Positions 1-11,000 of a stretch of 26,335 nt of DNA are shown in pieces. The position numbers were made by a program, and so were the translations under genes. The first letter of the stretch is position 1. Every line of letters begins with the position of its first letter. The notes beneath the pieces were generated by a model. It did not search any database, was not told where the DNA came from, and saw only the letters and a program-made list of their open reading frames with translations. The DNA lies in the NCBI GenBank assembly GCA_943704525.1, contig CALSCQ010001081.1, forward strand, positions 1-26,335, given 5' to 3'. The stretch is from Pigoraptor vietnamica. Lineage: Eukaryota > Opisthokonta > Filasterea.

Positions 1-117
1 CGCGACATGCGTCAGACGGTCGCCGTCGGTGTCATCAAGGAGGTCGACAAGACGGAGAAGGCCGCCGCCGCCGGCAAGGTCACGAAGGCCGCCACGAAGG
101 CCGGCGCCAAGAAGTGA
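1..117 (+). CDS. Elongation factor 1-alpha, C-terminal 38 codons (partial)
   Basis: Reading from base 1 in frame 1 gives a protein tail that opens [17 protein letters not shown] and ends in an Ala/Lys-rich stretch closing KAGAKK, with a TGA stop at 115-117. The [13 protein letters not shown] segment is the strongly conserved last beta-strand region of eukaryotic EF-1alpha (eEF1A), the GTPase that brings aminoacyl-tRNA to the ribosome in the cytosol; the Lys-rich tail is also usual. The rest of the gene lies left of the window. It points toward the large minus-strand gene, so the two converge. Identification as eEF1A rather than the EF-like paralogue rests on only 38 residues, but the motif is very characteristic. 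Confidence 0.93.
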   Translation, partial: RDMRQTVAVGVIKEVDKTEKAAAAGKVTKAATKAGAKK

Positions 118-785
118 GCGTACCACGCCCGCGCTGTTGTGCTGCGGTCGCGTGTGTCGTTCGCCTTTGCGTTTTTCCTTCTTTTCGCGCGTCTCTTCTC
201 TCTCGTTACTCGATCCATTATCCCCCACATCCGCGGCACGCCGAGTGTAATGGCTGTGGCGACGGACGCTATTGCTTTGTAACTTAGTGGTGCGAAAGCG
301 CCCGGGGTGTCCGCCGGCTGCGACGCCCGCCCTTTGTATTCTGGCTGCGCTCTGATTATAAAGGGAAAGACAAAAAACAACATTCCGTCTCTTACCTGCC
401 TGCCCGCGACACTAGACCTTGAAGTCCGAAGACACTGACAAAGTCACACACAAAGGCTCTCGTGCTCCGTTGCACTCGTATCTGGCCATGCTGTTGGCAG
501 TAACATCAAACCCAATTGTGCTCTTCCGTCGGGCAGCAGTTTTATACTCTCCCAATGCCACGGCTGACGCAACGCGAAATGTGGTGCCCAGAGGCACAAG
601 GAAATTTGGCACAAGGAAAACGCACACACACTGAGTACACGAAACACACGCGCAAAGAGTGGCAAGTCGCCGAAACAAAAACCTATTGAAACATGGAAGG
701 GGGGAAAAAACGCAGCGCGCACGCGCGAGATGCGGATTTGTCTGTAACACAAGCGACATTGTGGCAGAGACGTGCCGGCCGCGGC
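118..785. other. Tail-to-tail intergenic region, no gene supported
   Basis: This 668-bp stretch lies between the eEF1A stop and the stop of the large minus-strand gene. It must hold both 3' untranslated regions and poly(A) sites. Two TGTAA pentamers occur on the plus strand (around 247 and 276), which could be eEF1A polyadenylation signals, but there is no canonical AATAAA. Base composition is less GC-rich than the genes. Open frames here are short, lack recognisable domains and are not supported. Confidence 0.6.
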
Positions 786-2053
786 TTACATCCTCGGCCA
801 GCGCTCGTCCTCCTCTTTAGAGCGCCCGCCACGGCCCGCAGCGGGCGTAGTGTCCATAGTGGGCGAGACGGTGGGCGAAGGGGACGCCGTCTTCTGCGCC
901 CAAACACTCGCCGACGACGACGCCGCCACCTGGTTGAGGAACGTCTGTGTTTGGAGCATGCAGCTGTCGAAAATCGGGTCGGTCGTGATGGCAAAATCGT
1001 AGGTGGTGGCGTTGTAGACGCAGTAACGCGTCGCGTCGCTCCAGCGATTCGGGTTGCTCGTATCGCGGCAGAGAGAGTCGGCGCTGTCGCGCACGTTGCC
1101 TCTGCCGGCCAAGCTCGATAGCAGCGCAATGTTGTTCACGGCGAGGTCGCACTGGTCCGTCAAATCTGGGGAACGAAAGCGCGAAGAGGATGTGAGTCAC
1201 CGTAGGCGATACACGAACGCGCAGAGACGCAAACTAACTTGTCACAGGATAAAGACAAAGAACCGCGCGCAGACGCTTGCGATGCACCCACTCTTGCCGA
1301 AGAATATCTCAAAGGCCGACGGGATGTAAGGCGGCGGCGCCACGCACGCGCCAAGCTCGTTGCACGTTCCGTTCTTGCAGTTGATCGTCGTGTCGCACAA
1401 AACCGAGCACGCGGGCGTCACGAAAGACATGTTGCCCTTGTACTGCACAAGCTGCGCCTCCGTGACGTTCGGCAGCGGGTAGTAGCTCGTGAGGCACGTC
1501 GCGCACGGCGCCGTGTCCGTGTGGTTGAAGCCCGGCTGGCACTCGCAGTCGCGGTGATTCCACACGCGCGCTCCTGTCCCAAACTTGGTCGTGTTCCACG
1601 TGCCATACTTGCCGCACGCTGCGCGAGAGAAAACGTGTTAGACCATATTTCTGTTCTCCTGTCTCGGCACGGCGCATTCCCCCCAACAGGAGCACTACGG
1701 GGCGGCCGCCATGTCAACCCACACTGGCAGTGGCCCAGGTCGTCGCACACGCCGTTGTTGCACCCCGATGAAATGCACTTGGTGCCACAGTACGTCGCGT
1801 TCTCCGGAAGGGCGGACCTGCCGAGCGGCTGGCCGGGGACCTGTCCGAGGAAAAGGTACGACGCGTCAGTGAGTGCGCAGAGGAACGAACACACAACAAG
1901 CACGAGAAGCCCTCGACAAGACACTCGCCTGCGGGAAGTAGTCGGGCGCACAGATCGAGCACGGCGCCGTGAAGTCCCTGTTGCGCCATCCCACGTTGCA
2001 TATGCACGCCGTCGTCGCCGGGTCGTACACGCCGCGGCCGATGAGGCACCGGG
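786..2053 (-). other. Exons 12-15: Cys-rich EGF-like tail and C-terminus
   Basis: Exon 12 (2053-1923) and exon 13 (1840-1723) share a phase-0 intron and form one 1-1 block: RCLIGRGVYDP, CICNVGW, CSICAPDYFPQA, then TYCGTKCISSGCNNGVC, CQC. Exon 14 (1618-1292) repeats the theme: CECQPGFNHT, CATCLTSYYPLP, CKNGTCNELGAC. These are EGF/laminin-like disulfide modules. Exon 15 (1165-786) holds DQCDLAVNN, SLCRDTSN, YCVYNATTYD, FDSCMLQTQTF, then a Ser/Thr/Pro-rich and charged end and a TAA stop at 788-786. No membrane anchor is seen. Confidence 0.78.
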
Positions 2054-5000
2054 CTGAAGGGAGTCAAGGGGAAGGTTATCACACGTGGGGCATGTAAGCG
2101 CACACAGAGGTTAACCAGTTGCGATAGAGCACGCGCAGTCGCCGCAGCAAACGACCAAACAGACACACAAAAGCGTACTCACAAGAGTCGCACGCTTCCA
2201 GCGCATAGGGGAGGCTGTTGCTCGCATAGCAGCCGACGCTCGTGTCGCCCACAAAGTTGTTCGGGCACGCGTCGCACGCGTACGTGTGGTTCGTCATCGT
2301 GCAGGGCGGCGTCGCGCAGTTTTCAATGTCGAGGACGGGCGGGCGCACCGAGAGCAGCTCGACGTGCAAGATCGGAGGGTTGTGCGCGATCGCGGGCGTC
2401 AGCGACTCGTTGCCCATGTTGTAGATGGCCGCCTGGCACCCGAAGCGAACGAGCGGGCAGATGTACCCGCGCAGCGTGAGGGCGTCGCGCACCTTCCACA
2501 TCTGCATCCACGTGCGCATCGTCGTGACCCCCTCTCCTGCCGCCTTGGTCGTGCCTTTGAACGAAACGGACAGCTGTCCCTCCACGGGCGCGCGCGTGAG
2601 AATCGGAACGTTCAGGACGACGATCTCCTCAAAGATTTGCTTCGAGTTGGCGGCGACGTCCGGCACGGCCGCCACGAGCTTGGCGACGGGGTCCGTCCGC
2701 GCGTCCACCGAAAATCGGTCAAAAATGGTGATGCCCTCGCCAATGATGCGGCCGTTGGGGTTCGCGCCGGGGATCCTGAGCTGCGGGTAGCCGGCGTCAA
2801 AGTTGGCGCTCGCAATCACAAAGTACATGAAGCGCTTCGCGAGGCCGCTCGACGACGACGGCGGCAGGAACGCGTCGGTGAACTGCGGGACGGCGCTGTT
2901 CGCAGGGAACTCTGTCGAGCGGTCGCCGTACACGGTCGGGTACGGCTCCTGAGCCGTGATCTGCGTCTCGAGCCACGCGACGTCAAAGTAGTCGCCCGCG
3001 TTCGTCGGGTAGGCGAACGTCGATCCAGAGGGCGGGCTGAGGGCGTTGACAAAATCCAGGTACGCCTTTCCGTCGAGGTTGACGCGCGTGCTCATGATCG
3101 AGGTGACGAGATCGCGCAGCGTCGTCGCGTCCTTGACGGGCAGCGGCACGCGGGGCACGACGGCGCCGTCATACAGCCCCGTCGCAAAGTTGCGAACGAC
3201 AAACACGTCGGCCGGGAAGAGCACCGTGACGCCGTGGATGGGGAGCGAGTACACGGCATCAATGTTGATGGTCTTCCGGAAGTCCATGCGCGACACGCGG
3301 TCCGCGTGGCACGCGGCCGTGGCGTTGACGCTGACGCTCGCGCACGACGGCGGGAACTTGATCTTGGCCTGGATCGCCGACACCGTGATCCACGTCTCGC
3401 CAAAGGGCGACCACGGCGCCGTCGAGCCGCCGACCAGCTGAATGTCCGTGCCGTACGTCCACGAACCCTTGCACTCGAGCATGATGACGTTGGCGCGCTT
3501 GTTGCGGTCAAAGTTGAGGCGCAGGCGGCCCGTCATGATGAAAGACGCGGCGGCGTTCGACACGACGGGGTCCGCCGACGCAATCTCCTTCTTGATCGTT
3601 GCGCGCACGACGAGCCCCGACATGCGGAGCCCGGGCGACACAATGTCAAAGGGAGAGCCCGTGAGGACAATGCTGAGTGGCGTCTCAGACCCGCGCCGTA
3701 CGTCGAGCAGCGGTCCCGCCACGGCCACCTGGAACATGCCGAGAGAGACGGCCGTGTACGACTCCGAGAGCACGGCGAGTTCCTGCAGCAGCCACCCGCG
3801 CAGCGTGCCGACCGTTGAGACGGCAAAGCCCTTGCGCACGCCCTTGTCCACAAAGTCCGCGGACGCCATGACGAGGTCCACGCCACGGTTGGGGAGGGGC
3901 GTGAGGTCAAACGACTTGTCCGCGGGGAACGCCGTCGCCGATCCGAGCCAGAGGAACGACACGAGGCTGGCGATCGAGGTCATCTTGAGGGGGAGATCGG
4001 CGCTCGTCTTGACGTACGACTCGATCGAGTACTTGTTGTTCGCGAGGTCGAGGACGACGCGCGCGAGGCCCTCGACGCGCACGCTGTGGGCGCCCGGCTT
4101 GTCGTAGGGCATGCTGATGGCCGCAATGCCCTTGAACTCAAACTCGTTGATCATGACGTCGCTGTTCGTGTTGAGCGAGCACGACACCTGCGCCGACGAC
4201 AGCGACATCCACGAGCGACCGTAGACGTTCCACGGGAGGGGATCGACGATCGTGCCCTTGAGGTTCGACTCGCCGCCGCCGTTGCGCACGAGCTGCCACG
4301 GCGACTGCTCCACAAAGAACGTCATCGTCCCAAATTCGCGCACGCGCATGGACAGCAGAAAGTTGAGGAACAGCTTCGACGGACGGTTCGAGTCGGCGCC
4401 GTACAGCGCCCCCGCAGGGCTCTGGTCGGCGTCCTGGATCTCAATCACGACGGGACCCGAGGTGATGAGGTCCACGTCCGTGGCTGTGCGGAAAGCGTCC
4501 AGCGGCGTGTTGAGGTTGATGCGGAACCGAGAGCTCGCGACGCGGCTGTAGTTGTACGTGGGCGGCCGCTGTTCGAGGAGGAAGCCGCCCCATATCGACA
4601 GCGCGGGCGCCGCCGGGGCAGACGTCAGCGGCTTGGTCGGGTGCGCGCTGAAGAGGCGGTTGAGCGTGTCGAACGACTGCACGCGGAAGTTGTAGCGGAC
4701 CTTGCCGTAGAGGTTCACGCCTTTCTCGAGGACAGAGTGGTGGAACGTGTCCGAGAACAGGTTGCGAAGCAGGTCCGTGAGGCCGCCGAGCGACGACGAG
4801 AACTTGTCCGTGCTGGTGCCCGTCGCGTCCTTCACGAGAGTCTCTCCAAACAGCGCGCGCGCCTGCGCAATCGTCAGCGAGCACGTCGACACCACCATGG
4901 TCGTCTCGGAGAAGTCAAAGCTGCCGAGCCACGACGTGAAAATGTCCGACGCAGGGAAGGCGTAGTCCGGACGCCAAGGAATGGACATCGGGATGACCGT

Positions 5001-8000
5001 CGTCGGGTCGAGACCCTGCTGTTCGCGAACGACAGTGTCGGGCACCTCGATTACGATGGCCATCTCGCGCGATTCGAACGGCGTGCGCCGCACAAAGAGG
5101 TTGACAGCGACGTTCACCGCCGTCGTAAAGTACATCGTGTCGATGCGCTGCGCCTGTCCACGCACGACCACGCGAGGCGAGAGGGGGTACACGGCATCAA
5201 TCACAGTGACCGTCGGCAACGTGAGCTCGAGTCGGGCGGCAGAGTCCGGAAGCAGCGGCGTCCAGCCCATCTGCGCGGATATCAGCGACTCCATGTCCGC
5301 GCCGCCGTACGCACGCACCGAGGGCCGGTCCACCACAAAGGTGCCCGAGCGCATCCAGCTGTTCGCAATGTCCGCGAGCTCGCGCAGCTTGCTCGTGCGC
5401 ACGTTGACCTTCGTGACGTGCGTCGTCACAAGGCCGCCGTCGTCGGTGATCGTCAGCCGGAGATCAACGAAGCGAGGCGTACCGAAGGCCGGAATGTACT
5501 GCGACACGTCCTGAGAGTGCCCCTCGGGGGGAAGCACATACTGCTGCGTCGTGGGGGTGTCGACGAGCGGGTCGGTCCAAACAGCAACGACCGTGTGCGA
5601 GTCGCCCGCACCTTCGTCGTCCACAGGCACCTTCACGGTGCATGTCGCGCCCTCAAAGCACTCCACCGCAACGGGCGCGGGGACGCGCGCGGGAACGTTG
5701 AAGACGCGGAACAGCGTCGAAGCCGCGCCGTACGAACCCTCACCGTCGCTCACGGTGACTGTTGCGCGGTAGAGGCCGCCCTTGGTGTAGATGTGCGACC
5801 GCGACGCCGACCACGTGCCGGCGTCAATGCCGAGGCGCTCTGCAGAACCGTCGTTCCAATCGATGAGGGCGGTGAACGGCCCGGCCGAGTCGCCGTCGTC
5901 AAAGGAGAATGTCAGCGTCGCCGCGAATCCCTCGTTGGCGCTGATCTCCTCAGGGACGATGACCGTCGGCGACTCCGAGAACGGGCTGCCGGGGCACGCC
6001 GCGCCGCCGCACGCCTTGCTGATGCGGTAGCCCTGGCGGAAGTTATCAATGCCAATCGACAGCTTGCAGAGGAAGGGGAGGAACGTCTCGCACGAGATGA
6101 CAGAGTACGTCCCCACGGCATTGCGCGCGAGGCAGTTGCGCGGGGTGTCGGCGGGGTAGCTCCCGGCGTCCTCGGGACCGGCCGCGGCCACCCACATCTG
6201 CGGAGTGGACCCAATCAGGTTGGCGACGTGCAGGTACTCGTCCGCGTTGAGCACGGCCAGGTCGCCGCCGAGGCCCACGCACGTCGCACGCGCGCGGTCC
6301 TTGGGGAGCCCGGAGCCCGGATTGTTCGGGTCGGTCCGCAACGTATAGCACGAAGCGCCGTACGCGTGCGTGCACACGGACCCGGCAATGATTGCGCGCG
6401 TGTTGCGGCCGAGCACCTCGATCTCGTAGATCGAGTACACAGACTGTGCGCCCTGGGCGCGCATCGTCACCCGAACCTTCGAGCCGCGCGCGTTGGCCGC
6501 CATCGTGTGCTCGCGCACGTGGTCCGTGTTGTACGACACGTTCGCGACGCGCATGTAGCCGCTGTCCGTCAGGATGTCGACGTCGTAGAATGTCGTGGGG
6601 ATGGCCCAGTATATCTTGATCGAGTCGATGGCGTGCGAGTACCCGAGATCAATCTCGACCTGATCGTCCAAGAACGACGAGTGGAGGGCGCTCGCCCAGC
6701 GGCGGCCAAAGTCCGTCTTGACGCCGTCGACGACAAGCGCGCAGCCGTAGTCGGGGCCGTACGTCGACGTGCAGACGACGGGCTTCATCAGCGCCACGTT
6801 GAGCGCATCCTCGGCGCCCGCGCAGTCGCGGCGCACGAACGAGATGTCGTCAAAATAGACCATGCGCCCGGGAGTGGCGGGCGAAGTTGAGTCGTACGAG
6901 ACAGTCCAGCCGCCGATTGCCGAGGCGTCATTCTGGAACGTTTGCGCTGCGGTGCGTAACAATGACGATGTGTCAAGAGCGCATCGCAGATGAACGAGAA
7001 AGTGTTCGAGAACAACGAACATAAGTGAAAACAAGACCGCACCACAACGCCCACAATTGTGCGCGCGAACACAACCACTCGCCAGCAGCTGAACTCGCAC
7101 AATTGCGCGCGCGAACACAACCACTCGCCAGCAGCTGAATTCGCACAATTGCGCGCGCGAACACAACCACAAGCAACTGCACACTACACCCACTGAGGCA
7201 TTGTCCCCATCGCCTGCGCGGCACATAGTCGGGGTCGGTGAAGCACCACGGCGTCGGGTTATCGACCGTCGTGCACGTGTAGTACTTGATTCCCTTGTAC
7301 GAGAACGGGAACACGCACGCCGCGCCGTTCGCGGTGCCGCCGTACGTCACGTCCGTGTAGTAGCGCCACTTCGAGTGGTTCTCCCAAATGGACAGAAGCA
7401 GCATCCCGGCGCCGTCCGCAGCGCTCCCGGCATCAATTGTGATCGACACGCCCCATTCCTTGTGGATGAGGAGGTCGCCGTTGTACCACCGCAGCCGCTG
7501 CCGGTCGTCCGTCGGGTCGCACGCGGCGAGGACCATCCACACCTTCCCGTTGCGCCACGACGCGTCGTAGATGGCCGCCTTGCCCGAGCGCGCAACGCAA
7601 AGGCCCGTGCCGACGCTCCGGAGCAGGGCAAAGTCCTTGTTTCCGTCGCCGTACTCCCACACGAAGCGCTGGTGCGCCTCGGCCGTGTTGCACGTGTACT
7701 GGCGCACGAGCGAGCCGACAGCAGAGCCGCCCTGCGAGCTCATGCACTTGTTCGTGCCCTTGTTCTGGAGCAGGAAGAACGACTCTGCGCGGCGCGTGCC
7801 CGTTCAAGAGCGCGGGGACGAAGGCGAGGTGGTCGGTGTGAGTACAAACCTAAAATGAGAAGGGCAATTAGGCAACGCGCACGCACACGCACGCAACGCA
7901 CCCGTCAGCATGGCAGTGAGGGGAACCGACGCCTTGGACCACTTCGGGTCCGCCGTCGCATTCGAAACAACGTAGTCCGAGAGCATGACGCCGTCGCCCA

Positions 8001-11000
8001 GCTTGCGTCCTAGCGTGTCCACCAGCGACAGCCGCAGCGACGTGCTTGCCGCGGGCACCGGCGTCTTCCCGTCTGGCTCCTCGGCGTAAAAGTACACGTG
8101 CATCTCGTTGTAGCTGCTGGGAGTCGAGGGCGCCGCCACGGAACGCGCCTTCCTCGCGGCCACCTTGGGGGCGCAAATCTCCGCAGCGGCGCAGAGAGCA
8201 CCGCCGCCAACGGAGTGCGATTCACCGACCTCGAGGTCGTTGAACGCGGCGCCGGGACCGACGTCCACGGAGCAGTCCGTGAAGATGGTCGAGTGCGGCA
8301 CGCCGTCAATGTACACGCGGATGCTCTCGCCAAACGAGTCGGTGGGAAGCGCGCCGGCAACAAGGTCCACGAACGAGCCGGTGCCGGGCACGGTCGCGTT
8401 GAACAGCGTCTTCGTGTCGCCGTTCACAATAGAGTAGCTCGTGATGACGAGGGGGACGTAGGCGCTCTCGCCCTTGTACTTGAGCGACATCGCGTTGACG
8501 CCGGCCTTGCACGGCGCGCACGCCGCATCGCCCAGCTCGCCGCCGCCCGTCGAGAAGCCCTCCTTCACCACAAAGTGGCCCCGGCGAGTGCCAACGCCAA
8601 ACGAGTGCGCGCACGTCATGTCCACCATCGCGTCCAGCTTGCCATCGACGAAGAGCGCAACGGCGTGGCCGAGCGTCTTCCCCGGGGCGGCGCGCAGGGC
8701 CACGAGGTCGTTGCCGCCGGGCGTGACCGTGCCCTCAAAGAGCAGGGCGTTGTTGTCCGTGTTCGATGCCGACAGGAAGGCTTCCACCGTCACGGGATCC
8801 GGGCCGCCCGTGTACTGGAACGTCACGTGGGTCACCTCGCCGACGCAGGGCCCGCACGAACCGTCCTTCTTGCAGTCGCTGCCGGCGGCGGAACAGAGGG
8901 GGACGCCCGTGGCCTGGAAGGCGTCGACGACGACAAAGGAGCCCATACGCCAGTTGGGCCCAATCTTGTGCGAGCAGTCCGTGACAATGTCAGAGTCGCG
9001 CTTCCCGTCGACGAAGAACGAGACGAGGTGGCCGAGTACTCGCGACTGCGACGGGTTTGCCGCCACGCGGATGATGTCGTCCGGCTGGACCGTCGCATTG
9101 AACAGCCGGTCCTTGTTGTTCACGTCAATGTCCGTCTGCGAGCCCACACCCGGCAACGCGAGCACCCACGCGCTCTTGGCGCCCTTGTACTGCACAACCA
9201 GCTCCGAGATGCCTTCGCAGTACGTCGTCGGGTCGCACACGACGGGGCACAGCGGGCCGCCGTGGAGAGACTCGCCGTCGACAATCTGGAACATTTCGAG
9301 GTTAAGCGACTTGCCAAACGACGCGTCCGAGCAGCTCGTGTTGATCGTCGTGGCCGGGAAGCCCGTTGGGACGACAAGGAGCGTGTGGCCAAACACCGTG
9401 GCGTTGGCAGACAGCTTGAACTTCCCGTCCGGCGTCGCACACGTGCCGCCGGACTTGCAGAGGGGGTCGACGTCCACAGAGTACGTGTGGCCCTTTTGCG
9501 CATCGTACACGGTGACCGTGGTCGCCTCCGTGCCCTTGTACTGGAGGGTGAGCCACGTGATGCCGCCCGAGCACGCCGAGCACGACAGGTCGCCCATGTA
9601 ACCGCCCTTGTGGAAGAGACCGCCGACGACAGTAAATTCGCCGCGCGAAATACCTCTGCCCTGCGGGTACTCGCAGCCGGTCGGGAAGACAACCGTCCCA
9701 GCGTCCGTCTTGATCGACACCGTGTCACCGATCACGGACCCGGCGGCAACCGACAGCGGCGCAATCCAGACGACGTCGTTCGTCTTGAGGGCGGCGTTGT
9801 TGAACAGAAGGTTGGACGCCCCCTGCGTCACGGTGATGCTCGAAGAACCGGCGCCAGTGTACTTGAGGGCAAGTCGCTCGATGCCGTACACGCACGAGCC
9901 CACCGACAACGGGCACACGCGGCCGCCCTGCAGCGAGTACGTCTCGGGTTCCATAACCAGCATGGCGAGCGACGAAAACGCGGCCGACGAGGGGATGTCG
10001 GCGGCTTGCACAGGCGCAACGTGCGGATCAGAACAGTCAAGGTTGAACGTTTGGAACGCGACGGGGACGATGGTGGCCACGTATCGAGCCTCGAGCGTGC
10101 CGAAGACGGCGCCCGCGGGGGCCTGGATGGCGATCCTGCCCTGGGGCGGCAGGTTGTACGCCGTGCCCAGCGAAGCGGCCGTGTCGGGATTGTACATCGT
10201 GAGCGGCGTGCCGGAGTCCGTCGGGTTCACAAACTGCAGCTGCTGGATCGTCTGCGCGCCGGCGTTGCGCAGCACGAGCCGCGAGATGCCGCCCCGGCAC
10301 TTGTCGCACGGCGCGCTGCAGAGCGGCCCGCCGCGGACAGAGTACACCTTGTCCACAGTGAACGACGTGAGAATGCCGAGGCGGTAGTCCGTCCCGATGG
10401 TGCTGTTGCACGAGAGGTCGATGACGTCCTCGGTCGCGCCAATGACCATGCCCCCGGCAACTTCGTCGGGCGTCGGGCAGTGCGGCGCCGAGGGATTCGC
10501 AGGTGTGCCGTCCGCATTCACGTTGCAAAAAGCGGCGTTGGTGCAGTCGCACACCCACACCTTGCCGACGAGGGGAACCGCGTTCGATCCAGAGTCGATG
10601 AGGACGGTGGCACCCGTGGCGAAGAAGGTGCTGGGACTGGTGCCAATGTTGATGCTGTAAAGGTTGTTGGCCACTTTGAGCTTGTACGTCGTCGAGCGCA
10701 CCACAATTTTCCGCGCCGGCCCGCCGTTCGTGATCGTCAGGCGCGTTACGCCGCCCGCGCACGCCTGGCACGTGAGCGGGCACATCTTGCCGCCGTCGAC
10801 CGAATACGCGTCAACGACCTCCCAATCGCCCACGCGAAGGCCGGGCCCGAACGCAACCAAACAGCTCGCGTCAAACGTCGCCGTGCCGTACGACCCGAAC
10901 GTGACGTTGAAAAATCGGCCAAACGTCGGCGTCAGCGCGTCGCGGCTAACGCGGAGCGTCGTGCCGAAGGACGCCGAGACGTAGATCGTGTCCGCGGTGG

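Larger units (their letters stand above)
2183..6946 (-). other. Exon 11: 4,764-nt exon with F5/8C, C-type lectin, two PKD domains and a large orphan region
   Basis: A second giant phase 1-1 exon, 1,587 complete codons. In order: C-terminal half of the split sandwich (MVYFDDISFVRRDC, about 6946-6826); F5/8C-like domain (NVALMKPV, ALVVDGVK, DDQVEIDLG, about 6810-6400); C-type lectin (6380-6062); PKD 1 (EGFAATLTFSFDDGD, ALIDWNDGS, YRATVTVSDGEG, about 5970-5735); a second PKD-like domain (about 5690-5395, TITDDGG); then about 1,020 residues (5395-2330) that I cannot assign; and a final Cys-rich TYACDACPNNFVGDTSVGCY segment that leads into the tail exons. Acceptor gcaccgcag, donor T|GTGAGT. Confidence 0.85.

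Noticed and set aside
741-789. A possible further intron (GTAAGC donor overlapping the stop, acceptor ttacag) giving the giant protein a different, somewhat hydrophobic tail
   Set aside because: The intron would be only about 48 nt, shorter than any other here, and the extra tail has no domain and non-coding-like composition. The TAA at 788-786 is kept as the stop.
2330-5395. Polycystin-type REJ region with a GPS cleavage site
   Set aside because: The neighbouring PKD domains suggested it, but no GPS cysteine/tryptophan pattern and no transmembrane segments follow.
6947-7193. Coding extension through intron 10, where one frame stays open into exon 11
   Set aside because: The translation is built from the 46-bp repeat, is out of frame with exon 10, and good donor and acceptor sites bound the intron.
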